Below, in pieces: positions 1 to 5,047 of a stretch of DNA of 5,047 nucleotides. The stretch is taken from contig JAQGNA010000332.1 of assembly GCA_028292075.1 (NCBI GenBank), forward strand, positions 1 to 5,047. Reading direction: 5' to 3'. The position numbers and the translations under genes are program-made. Position 1 is the first letter of the stretch; the number at the start of each line of letters is the position of its first letter. The notes below the pieces were generated by a model. It saw nothing but the letters and a program-made list of their open reading frames with translations, did no database searches and was not told the origin of the DNA. This DNA comes from Rhodoferax sp. Its GTDB lineage: Bacteria; Pseudomonadota; Gammaproteobacteria; Burkholderiales; Burkholderiaceae.

Positions 1-1053
1 GGCTACGGCATCGACCGCATCGCCGTGGGCGAGCGCGAATGGGCCATCGAGGAAGAGGTGGTCATGCGCCAACCATTCGGCAGCCTGCTGCGCTTCAAGA
101 AGACCCTGGGGGCCGACGAGCCGGCGCAGCCCAAGGTGCTGCTGGTGGCACCCCTGTCGGGTCATTTCGCCACCCTGCTGCGCGAGACCACCCGCACCCT
201 GCTGCAGGACCACGAGGTGTACATCACCGACTGGCACAACGCACGCGACGTTTCCCTCAAGCACGGGAGCTTCGGCCTCGACGACTATGCCGAGCACATG
301 ATCCGTTTCATCGCGCACATCGGCCCGGGAACGCATGTGATCGCCGTCTGCCAGCCCTGCGTCGCGGCGCTGGTGGCGACCGCCATCATGGCGGAAGACG
401 ACCACCCTGCGCAGCCGGCCAGCCTCACGCTGATGGCCGGGCCGGTCGACTGCCGCATCAACCCGACCGGCGTGAACCAGCTCGCCATCAGCAAGCCGAT
501 CGACTGGTTCGAAAAGAACCTCATCACCCATGTGCCCTGGCCCCATGCCGGCCAGATGCGCCGCGTCTACCCGGGCTTCATCCAGCTGAGCGCGTTCCTG
601 AGCATGAACCTCGACCGCCACAAGCAACAGTACAAGGACATGTACAAGTTTCTGGTGGAGGGAGACGTCGACCAGGCGCGCACGATCCAGGTGTTCTACG
701 ACGAGTACCTCGCGGTGAACGACCTGCCGGCCGAGTTCTACCTGGAAACGGTGGAGAAAGTTTTCCAGACTTACGAGCTGCCGCGCGGCGTGCTCACCTA
801 CAAGGGCCGCACCGTGAACTGCGGCGCGATTCGCCGCACCGCGCTGATGACGGTGGAAGGCGAGCGCGACGACATCTGCGCCGTGGGCCAAACCGTTGCA
901 GCGCACGACCTCTGTACCGGCATCCGGCCCTACCGCAAGACGCACCATGTCCAGACCGGCGTGGGGCACTACGGCGTGTTCAGCGGGCGCAAGTGGAATC
1001 AGCAGATCTATCCGCGGGTGAGGGACATGATCCACGGCGCTGCTGACCGCTGA
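1..1053 (+). CDS. phaZ: Intracellular polyhydroxyalkanoate (PHB) depolymerase, 5'-truncated
   Basis: Cytoplasmic depolymerase acting on native PHB granules to release 3-hydroxybutyrate units for carbon and energy supply. The frame is open from base 1, giving 350 codons and a TGA stop at 1051-1053. The Cupriavidus PhaZ1 family is about 400-420 residues, and comparison from memory suggests roughly the first 60 residues lie outside the window. Family landmarks are APLSGHFATLLR (codons 55-66), an early LLQDHEVYITDW segment, the nucleophile region VIAVCQPC with Cys at codon 117 (349-351), YPGF, the acidic GERDDI with Asp at codons 290-291, and GVGHYG with His at codon 323 (967-969). The Cys-Asp-His triad, with cysteine in place of the usual lipase-box serine, is typical of this intracellular class. 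The first ATG in the window (25) and nearby GTG codons are internal, since family similarity extends upstream of them. No clear terminator follows. The gene was recognised by motif, not by search. Confidence 0.92.
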   Translation, partial: GYGIDRIAVGEREWAIEEEVVMRQPFGSLLRFKKTLGADEPAQPKVLLVAPLSGHFATLLRETTRTLLQDHEVYITDWHNARDVSLKHGSFGLDDYAEHMIRFIAHIGPGTHVIAVCQPCVAALVATAIMAEDDHPAQPASLTLMAGPVDCRINPTGVNQLAISKPIDWFEKNLITHVPWPHAGQMRRVYPGFIQLSAFLSMNLDRHKQQYKDMYKFLVEGDVDQARTIQVFYDEYLAVNDLPAEFYLETVEKVFQTYELPRGVLTYKGRTVNCGAIRRTALMTVEGERDDICAVGQTVAAHDLCTGIRPYRKTHHVQTGVGHYGVFSGRKWNQQIYPRVRDMIHGAADR

Positions 1054-1066
1054 CGGCCAAGACCCT

Positions 1067-1227
1067 GGTTGAGCCAAAGCCCGAATAACGACATTTCGGA
1101 CATTAAATTCGCGCTAGAAATGGCGTTTCCTAGCGGAATCGATCAGCTTTCCGCTCAACCACCACATGAACGGTTGAGCGTCGGATTCCTTGACGCGACC
1201 GTTTCCGGCGCTTTGATGCGGTTGAGC
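1067..1227 (+). repeat. Four copies of the octamer GGTTGAGC (candidate activator sites)
   Basis: The exact octamer occurs at 1067-1074 (+), 1153-1160 (reverse orientation, GCTCAACC), 1172-1179 (+) and 1220-1227 (+). Four copies of a non-palindromic 8-mer in 161 bp of noncoding DNA are far more than chance would give, and I noticed no other copy in the window. The second and third copies form an inverted repeat, annotated separately. All copies lie upstream of a sigma-54-like element, centred roughly 75 to 230 bp before the predicted transcription start. This is where enhancer sites for NtrC-family activators normally sit. The identity of the binding protein is inference. Confidence 0.6.
1152..1180. 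promoter_or_regulatory. Perfect 9-bp inverted repeat, candidate operator or enhancer
   Basis: CGCTCAACC (1152-1160) is separated by 11 bases from its exact complement GGTTGAGCG (1172-1180). The half-site centres are 20 bp apart, about two helical turns, which suits a dimeric DNA-binding protein contacting one face of DNA. No T-run follows, so it does not look like a terminator. It lies about 130 bp upstream of the predicted start of the PEP-CTERM transcript, a usual distance for a sigma-54 enhancer. Confidence 0.55.
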
Positions 1228-1270
1228 TATTTCATCAATGAAATCAGCAAGGTTAAAAATTGTGACTTAG

Positions 1271-1287
1271 TTGGCATATTAGATGCA
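1271..1287 (+). promoter_or_regulatory. Candidate sigma-54 (RpoN) -24/-12 promoter
   Basis: The element TTGGCATATTAGATGCA fits the sigma-54 pattern YTGGCAC...TTGC. The first half, TTGGCA, is perfect, the second half is ATGCA, and the invariant GG (1273-1274) and GC (1285-1286) are separated by exactly 10 bases as required. Deviations are the bases after TTGGCA and A instead of T at the first position of the TTGC block. Transcription would begin near 1298, leaving a leader of about 45 nt before the ATG at 1343. PEP-CTERM genes in betaproteobacteria are known to be associated with RpoN and the PrsK/PrsR two-component system, which fits this placement. Confidence 0.6.
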
Positions 1288-1342
1288 TTGCGTCTCCCGA
1301 CTCCACATGCGGTGTCAGCCCTTCAACCATTCAGGAAACATC

Positions 1343-2104
1343 ATGAAATTCATCAAGAAGTTACTAGCCGGCGCGGCCATCGCCGCGGCCGGTTTTAGCT
1401 CGGCACAGGCAGTCACCGTGGCCGGGGTCACCTGGGATCCAAGCAGTCCGCTGGATTTCAGCGCGGCATCCGTGTCGATCCATCAGTTCATCAACTCCTC
1501 AGGCATTCTCAGCGGCTTCGGCACGATCAATACCATCAATGGAACGGCCGGGTTCTGCGCAGGGTGCGAACTGACGTTCCAGTTTGGCGGTTTCACGCCC
1601 ATCGGCGGCATCCTGCCATCGCCCTCGGGCGGCACCATTCTTTACAAGGACGGGTTTGTGAATGTGTTCGTCGACACCAGTCCGGAGGCAGCCAACCTGA
1701 ATGCGTTCACCATGTCGGCCGCATCGACAGGCGACGGAGCGCTGTGGCTGTCGCTGGCAGGCCACAACAAGATCGCAAACGGATCGTCGTTTGACGGTAC
1801 CTTGAACCTGAGCTCGGGTGGCGCCCTCGCCTCTTTGCTTGGCGGTGGCCTGCTGGACGTGACCGGCGGCCTCGCCGCGTCGCTGCTCAACACCAACCAG
1901 AAGAATGAAGGTTCGGACTTCTCGTTCTCGACCAGCTTCACAACCTTCCTCACACCCGGATCGCCGCTGGACGCCATCGGCACCGGCAACTTCAATTCGG
2001 TGACGTTGCGCCAGGTGCCTGAGCCAAGCAGCATCGCATTGCTCGGCCTCGGCCTCGCCGGTATCGGCCTCGCCAGCCGTCGCCGCAAGGGCGCGGGTCG
2101 GTAA
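1343..2104 (+). CDS. PEP-CTERM sorting domain protein, exported, function unknown
   Basis: A 253-residue secreted protein. Residues 1-23 form a Sec signal peptide: Lys at 2, 5 and 6, then a hydrophobic Leu/Ala/Gly core, and a likely cut after AQA. The mature part is rich in Gly, Ser, Thr, Asn and Phe, as expected of a beta-rich surface protein. It has one CxxC (Cys72, Cys75, in FCAGCELTF) and a Gly/Leu-rich stretch at 158-182. The C-terminus is a canonical PEP-CTERM signal: VPEPSS (225-230), a hydrophobic helix (231-244), then SRRRK (245-249). Such tails are recognised and removed by an exosortase (EpsH/XrtA type) in exopolysaccharide-producing Gram-negatives; no exosortase is in the window. 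The start at 1343 is preferred because AGGAA (1333-1337) sits 5 nt ahead and the signal peptide begins there. The in-frame ATG at 1283 lies inside the predicted -12 element. Transcription probably ends at the terminator at 2159-2185. No specific function can be assigned. Confidence 0.9.
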   Translation: MKFIKKLLAGAAIAAAGFSSAQAVTVAGVTWDPSSPLDFSAASVSIHQFINSSGILSGFGTINTINGTAGFCAGCELTFQFGGFTPIGGILPSPSGGTILYKDGFVNVFVDTSPEAANLNAFTMSAASTGDGALWLSLAGHNKIANGSSFDGTLNLSSGGALASLLGGGLLDVTGGLAASLLNTNQKNEGSDFSFSTSFTTFLTPGSPLDAIGTGNFNSVTLRQVPEPSSIALLGLGLAGIGLASRRRKGAGR

Positions 2105-2120
2105 AGAGCCACAGCGCGAA

Positions 2121-2148
2121 TGGATGGCCCACTTCGGTGGACCATTCA
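2121..2148 (+). other. Imperfect hairpin with cUUCGg tetraloop after the PEP-CTERM gene
   Basis: Bases 2129-2132 (CCAC) pair with 2137-2140 (GTGG) around a TTCG loop, closed by C-G, which is the very stable cUUCGg tetraloop in RNA. After one C/A mismatch the stem continues with ATGG (2124-2127) against CCAT (2142-2145), then a G-U pair and two more pairs. It begins 17 bases after the stop and lacks a U-tract, so it is more likely a 3'-end stability element or a companion of the next hairpin than a terminator by itself. Confidence 0.5.
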
Positions 2149-2158
2149 CCGTGGTGCC

Positions 2159-2185
2159 AAAGCCTCCTTAGCCGGAGGCTTTTTT
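2159..2185 (+). terminator. Rho-independent terminator of the PEP-CTERM gene
   Basis: AAAGCCTCC (2159-2167) pairs perfectly with GGAGGCTTT (2174-2182) around a 6-base loop, and the T-run extends to 2185. It lies 55 bases after the stop codon at 2102-2104. This is a textbook intrinsic terminator for rightward transcription. On the opposite strand the flanking T-run is only the three paired Ts, so leftward activity should be weaker. Confidence 0.88.
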
Positions 2186-2288
2186 CATGCGGCGGCGTGC
2201 GTGTGTCACCACCGACGCTCGACCGGGCCAATCCTGCCGCTCGAGCCCACCGCGACGGCCGATTCGAAACGGCGGTCCCCATCGAACG

Positions 2289-2319
2289 AAAACCCCCGGC
2301 TTTCGAAAAAGAGGGGGTT
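2289..2319 (-). terminator. Probable terminator of the CBS-domain gene
   Basis: Read on the minus strand, AACCCCC (complement of 2313-2319) pairs with GGGGGTT (complement of 2291-2297). Inside lies a second helix, CTTT against AAAG, closing a TTCG loop, with a short asymmetric bulge between the two. The stem runs into a TTTT tract (complement of 2289-2292). It begins 48 bases beyond the CBS stop codon. The T-tract is short, so strength is uncertain, but the placement fits. The 103 bases between this and the rightward terminator (2186-2288) show no gene or recognisable element. Confidence 0.65.
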
Positions 2320-2367
2320 CAGCAGCTTCACCCGACGGAACACTGCGGGCGTTTCAAGCAGGCGAGC

Positions 2368-2820
2368 TCAGGTCGGCGCTTCGTCCTCGGCCGGCCAGTC
2401 ACGGATGTAGGCCTTCAGCATCTTGTTCTCGAAATTCTGGCTGTCCACCACCGCTTTGGCGACGTCGTACAGGCTGATCACGCCCATGAGCATCTTCTGG
2501 TTCATCACCGGCATGTAGCGCGCGTGCCGGTCGAGCATCATGCGGCGGACCTCGTCGAGGTCGGTTTCCGACGTGCAGGTCAGGGGGTGGTCGTCCATGG
2601 CGGTGCCGACCAAGGTGGCGCCGATGGCGCCGCCGTTTTTCACGATGGCCTTGATCACCTCGCGGAAGGTCAGCATGCCGACCAGATCGCCGTGGCCCAT
2701 GACCACCAGGGAGCCGATGTCCTTCTCGGCCATCAGGTCGACCGCGCTCGCCAGCGGTTCGTCCGGGGTGGCGGTGTAAAGCGTGCTGCCTTTGACGCGC
2801 AGGATGTCGCTGACTTTCAT
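2368..2820 (-). CDS. Small tandem CBS-domain protein
   Basis: A 150-residue protein made almost entirely of two CBS domains, at about residues 6-61 and 73-126, which together would form a Bateman module. The first contains TPDEPLASAVDLMAEKDIGS followed by GHGDLVGMLTFREV; the second contains the repeat-equivalent TSETDLDEVRRMMLDRHARY and LMGVISLYDVAKAV. Such modules usually bind adenine nucleotides or S-adenosylmethionine and often act as cytosolic energy sensors; no catalytic domain is attached, so ligand and partner are unknown. The ATG (complement of 2818-2820) was chosen because GAGGAG (complement of 2828-2833) lies 7 nt upstream and because CBS homology begins there; the longer in-frame extension to 2901 looks like untranslated sequence. 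There is no signal peptide. The gene is convergent with the PEP-CTERM gene and divergent from metY. Confidence 0.9.
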   Translation of the reverse strand: MKVSDILRVKGSTLYTATPDEPLASAVDLMAEKDIGSLVVMGHGDLVGMLTFREVIKAIVKNGGAIGATLVGTAMDDHPLTCTSETDLDEVRRMMLDRHARYMPVMNQKMLMGVISLYDVAKAVVDSQNFENKMLKAYIRDWPAEDEAPT

Positions 2821-2887
2821 GGAGGTTCTCCTCGTGGCTCGCGGTTGCAGGGGGACGGGCTGGAGTCCAGCCGGGCTCCATGCAGGC

Positions 2888-2893
2888 AATATA
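2888..2893 (-). promoter_or_regulatory. Possible -10 element for the CBS gene
   Basis: The complement reads TATATT, close to the sigma-70 -10 consensus, in one of the few AT-rich spots of the divergent intergenic region. Transcription would start near 2881, giving a leader of about 60 nt. No convincing -35 hexamer lies at the right spacing, so this is only a weak suggestion. Confidence 0.25.
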
Positions 2894-2997
2894 GCCCACA
2901 ATGGCCAAAAACCTGGGTCTTTTCAGCCTGTTTTCGTTGGTTCCGACGCTTCGTTCCTTGACGGACCTGCACGCACCGACTCCCGCACGCCCAGCCC

Positions 2998-3019
2998 GCG
3001 CGGCCCACACGGGCCGCGT
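2998..3019 (+). other. Strong GC hairpin in the metY leader
   Basis: CGCGGCCC (2999-3006) pairs perfectly with GGGCCGCG (3011-3018) around an ACAC loop, and one G-U pair can extend the stem at 2998/3019. It ends 27 bases before the metY ATG and 14 bases before its ribosome binding site. No T-run follows, so it is not an intrinsic terminator. It could be an RNA leader element or a protein binding site, or it could be a by-product of high GC content. Confidence 0.45.
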
Positions 3020-3033
3020 CCATCGTTGCCCAT

Positions 3034-3037
3034 GGAG
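3034..3037 (+). promoter_or_regulatory. Ribosome binding site that decides the metY start
   Basis: GGAG lies 9 bases ahead of the ATG at 3047. The alternative in-frame ATG at 3032 overlaps this motif and has no purine-rich sequence ahead of it, so 3047 is preferred. Confidence 0.65.
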
Positions 3038-3046
3038 ACCTCCCGC

Positions 3047-4357
3047 ATGCCCGGCTATTCCGACCCCGGCTTCGACACCCTCGCGCTGCACGCAGGGGCC
3101 TCACCCGACCCGGCCACCGGCGCCCGGGCGGTGCCGATCCATCTCACCACCTCCTTCGTGTTCGAGTCGAGCGATCACGCCGCCGCGCTGTTCAACCTCG
3201 AGCGGGCCGGCCATGTGTACTCACGCATCAGCAACCCGACCAACGCCGTGCTCGAGCAACGCATCTCGGCACTGGAAGGCGGCATCGGCGCCATTGCCAC
3301 GGCCAGCGGCCAGGCTGCCCTGCACCTGGCCATTGCCACGCTGATGGGCGCTGGCGGGCACATCGTGGCCAGCACCGCGCTGTACGGCGGTTCGCAGAAC
3401 CTGCTGCACTACACCATGCGGCGCTTCGGCATCGACACGACCTTCGTGCAGCCCGGCGACATCGACGGCTGGCGCGCGGCAGTGCGGCCCAACACCAGGC
3501 TCTTTTTCGGCGAGACCGTGGGCAACCCCGGCCTCGACGTGCTCGACATCGACACGGTGGCGGCCATCGCGCACGAGGCCGGCGTGCCGCTGCTGGTCGA
3601 CTCCACCCTCACCTCGCCCTGGCTGATCAAGCCCTTCGAACACGGCGCCGACCTGGTCTACCACTCGGCCACGAAGTTCCTTAGCGGCCATGGCACCGTC
3701 ATCGGCGGCCTGGTGGTCGACGGCGGCAGCTTCGACTGGGACAAGTCGGGCAGATTCCCCGAGCTGACGGCCGCCTACGACGGCTTTCACAACATGGTGT
3801 TCAGCGAGGAAAGCACGGTCGGCGCCTTCCTGCTGCGGGCCCGGCGCGAAGGGCTGCGCGACTTCGGCGCCTGCATGAGCCCGCACACCGCCTGGCTGAT
3901 TTTGCAGGGCATCGAGACGCTGCCGCTGCGCATGGCGCGCCACATGGAGAACACCCGCAAGGTGGTGGCGTTCTTGGCGAGCCATCCGTTTGTCGCGCGT
4001 GTCGGTCATCCGCTGCTGGAAGCGCATGCCAGCCATGCACTGGCGCAGAAGCTGCTGCCGCGGGGCGCGGGTTCGGTGTTCAGCTTCGACCTCAAGGGCA
4101 GCCGCGAACAGGGCAAGAAGTTCGTCGAGGCGCTGAAGATCTTCAGCCACCTGGCCAATGTGGGCGACTGCCGCAGCCTGGTGATCCACCCGGCCAGCAC
4201 CACCCACTTCCGCATGGCGGACGACGCGCTGGCCAAGGCCGGCATCACGCAGGGCACGATCCGCCTGTCGATCGGGCTGGAAGACGCAGACGACCTGGTC
4301 GACGACCTGCAGCGCGCCCTCAAGGTTGCCGAGAAGGCTGTGGAGAAGTCCGCATGA
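3047..4357 (+). CDS. metY: O-acetylhomoserine sulfhydrylase (O-acetylhomoserine aminocarboxypropyltransferase)
   Basis: A cytosolic PLP enzyme of the Cys/Met-metabolism family that makes homocysteine from O-acetylhomoserine and sulfide, the direct sulfhydrylation route to methionine. Its 436 residues match the long MetY subgroup (about 425-435) better than MetZ or MetB (about 380-400). Visible landmarks are TLALHAG (11-17), YSRISNPT (58-65) with the phosphate-contacting Tyr58 and Arg60, the helix-start segment ASGQAALHLA (86-95), VDSTLTSP (184-191) with the PLP-ring Asp185, the PLP lysine Lys210 in YHSATKFLSGHGT (codon 3674-3676), and the C-terminal HPASTTHFR (381-389) and IRLSIGLED (405-413). 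The start at 3047 is set by GGAG at 3034-3037 and by family length. Its stop overlaps the next gene as ATGA. The substrate could instead be O-succinylhomoserine; sequence alone does not settle this. The closest remembered homologues are from Comamonadaceae. Confidence 0.88.
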   Translation: MPGYSDPGFDTLALHAGASPDPATGARAVPIHLTTSFVFESSDHAAALFNLERAGHVYSRISNPTNAVLEQRISALEGGIGAIATASGQAALHLAIATLMGAGGHIVASTALYGGSQNLLHYTMRRFGIDTTFVQPGDIDGWRAAVRPNTRLFFGETVGNPGLDVLDIDTVAAIAHEAGVPLLVDSTLTSPWLIKPFEHGADLVYHSATKFLSGHGTVIGGLVVDGGSFDWDKSGRFPELTAAYDGFHNMVFSEESTVGAFLLRARREGLRDFGACMSPHTAWLILQGIETLPLRMARHMENTRKVVAFLASHPFVARVGHPLLEAHASHALAQKLLPRGAGSVFSFDLKGSREQGKKFVEALKIFSHLANVGDCRSLVIHPASTTHFRMADDALAKAGITQGTIRLSIGLEDADDLVDDLQRALKVAEKAVEKSA

Positions 4358-5047
4358 TCTTCGACGTCAACGGCCACGCGGCCTACTGCTACACCGGCGG
4401 CAAGCCTTTCGACGCGGCCAGGCCCACGGTGGTCTTCGTCCATGGCGTACTGAACGACCACAGCGTGTGGGCCCTGCAGAGCCGTTACCTCGCTCACCAC
4501 GGCTTCAACGTGCTGGCCGTGGACCTGCCAGGCCATTGCCGCAGCGCTGGCGACGCGCCGTCCACCGTGGAAGAGGCCGCCGACTTCATCGGTGCCTTGC
4601 TCGACGCGGCGGGCGTCAGCCATGCTTCGCTGGTCGGCCACAGCTGGGGCTCGCTGATCGCCCTGGAGGCTGCGAGCCGGCTGCAGCAACGCGTGACGCG
4701 GCTCGTGCTGATCGGCACCGCCTTCCCCATGAAGGTTTCGCAGACCTTGCTCCACGAATCACAACAGAACCCCGAGGCTGCATTGAAGATGGTCAACGTT
4801 TTTTCGCGAGCGACGCTGGCCGCTCCGCCATCGGCACTGGGCCCGGGCACCTGGGTTTACGGCGCCAGCATGGCGCTGGGCCGGCGCGTGCTGCGCAGCA
4901 ATCCGCACGTCAACGTGTTCCACCGCGGCTTCGTTGCCTGCGACCGCTATGCCAACGGCGAGGCGGCCATCGCGCAGATCGCCTGCCCGGTGTTGTTCAT
5001 TCTGGGCGCCCACGACCAGATGACGCCGCCCAAGGCCGCGCAGGGCC
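4354..5047 (+). CDS. Alpha/beta hydrolase, 3'-truncated
   Basis: The frame is open from the ATG at 4354 to the window end, giving 231 codons. The start overlaps the metY stop as ATGA, with GGAG (4342-4345) 8 bases ahead, so translational coupling is likely. Fold landmarks are the oxyanion-loop VFVHG (27-31), AVDLPGHCRS (55-64), the nucleophile elbow GHSWG (95-99) with Ser97 (4642-4644), and the acid region CPVLFILGAHDQMTP (211-225) with Asp221. The catalytic His, expected about 25-30 residues further on, lies outside the window. There is no signal peptide, so it should act in the cytosol. It resembles general esterase/peroxidase-type hydrolases of about 260-280 residues. It lacks the elbow and length of the homoserine acetyltransferase MetX, so it is not evidently the enzyme feeding metY. 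The substrate is unknown. Confidence 0.9.
   Translation, partial: MIFDVNGHAAYCYTGGKPFDAARPTVVFVHGVLNDHSVWALQSRYLAHHGFNVLAVDLPGHCRSAGDAPSTVEEAADFIGALLDAAGVSHASLVGHSWGSLIALEAASRLQQRVTRLVLIGTAFPMKVSQTLLHESQQNPEAALKMVNVFSRATLAAPPSALGPGTWVYGASMALGRRVLRSNPHVNVFHRGFVACDRYANGEAAIAQIACPVLFILGAHDQMTPPKAAQG

Noticed and set aside
1054..1090. Terminator for phaZ directly after its stop
   Set aside because: Only very short stems can be drawn and no T-run follows. Termination may be Rho-dependent or weak.
1283..1342. Upstream in-frame ATG giving a 273-residue PEP-CTERM protein
   Set aside because: The ATG lies inside the predicted -12 promoter element, there is no ribosome binding site, and the added residues would put 20 non-signal residues before a normal signal peptide.
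1069..1398. 109-codon open frame starting with TTG between phaZ and the PEP-CTERM gene
   Set aside because: It has a weak start and no ribosome binding site, lies across the repeats and the sigma-54 element, and runs out of frame over the PEP-CTERM signal peptide. No family was recognised.
2958..2963. TTGACG as a -35 element for metY
   Set aside because: There is no acceptable -10 hexamer 16-18 bases downstream; the sequence there is GC-rich. The metY promoter remains unidentified.
2783..3046. Longer metY starts, including ATG 3032 and codons further upstream
   Set aside because: They have no ribosome binding site, the upstream translation has no resemblance to the family, and it would run through the CBS gene start and the divergent promoter region.
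3221..4207. Long antisense open frame (328 codons) opposite metY
   Set aside because: It is a high-GC codon-phase shadow of metY, with Gln/Ala/Val/Arg-rich composition, no recognisable domain and no ribosome binding site.
4006..5013. Several minus-strand open frames opposite the end of metY and the hydrolase
   Set aside because: They are shadows of the plus-strand genes. The plus strand carries intact catalytic motifs and a coupled start at 4354.
4354..5047. Hydrolase as homoserine O-acetyltransferase (MetX)
   Set aside because: The nucleophile elbow is GHSWG, not the MetX-type GGSMGG, and the spacing and apparent length suit a smaller hydrolase of about 270 residues.

Overview
The window is GC-rich, densely coded bacterial DNA. 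It suggests a betaproteobacterium of the order Burkholderiales, most likely Comamonadaceae. The grounds are an intracellular polyhydroxyalkanoate depolymerase of the Cupriavidus PhaZ type, a long MetY-type sulfhydrylase whose sequence closely resembles Comamonadaceae proteins as I remember them, and a PEP-CTERM exported protein. The family assignments rest on motifs read by eye; no database search was run.

Layout from left to right: (1) 1-1053 (+), the 3' part of phaZ, cut off by the window start. (2) 1054-1342, a visibly more AT-rich 289-bp gap holding what looks like a complete sigma-54 control region: four copies of the octamer GGTTGAGC, two of them forming a perfect inverted repeat, then a -24/-12 element at 1271-1287. 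(3) 1343-2104 (+), a secreted PEP-CTERM protein of unknown function, followed by a UUCG-loop hairpin and a strong intrinsic terminator. (4) 2186-2290, about 100 bp with nothing recognisable, followed by a terminator for the opposite strand. (5) 2368-2820 (-), a small protein made of two CBS domains, convergent with the PEP-CTERM gene. (6) 2821-3046, a divergent intergenic region with a perfect GC-rich hairpin just ahead of metY. (7) 3047-4357 (+), metY, which overlaps by ATGA (8) an alpha/beta hydrolase from 4354 that runs off the window end.

How the parts may work together: phaZ mobilises stored polyester. The PEP-CTERM protein would be exported and processed by an exosortase encoded elsewhere, and it appears to have its own RpoN-dependent switch. 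metY and the hydrolase are probably translationally coupled and form the start of an operon around sulfur amino acid synthesis. The CBS protein is divergent from metY, and any functional link between them is speculative. The most interesting part is the repeat-plus-sigma-54 architecture upstream of the PEP-CTERM gene. I saw no mobile elements, CRISPR arrays, tRNA or rRNA genes.
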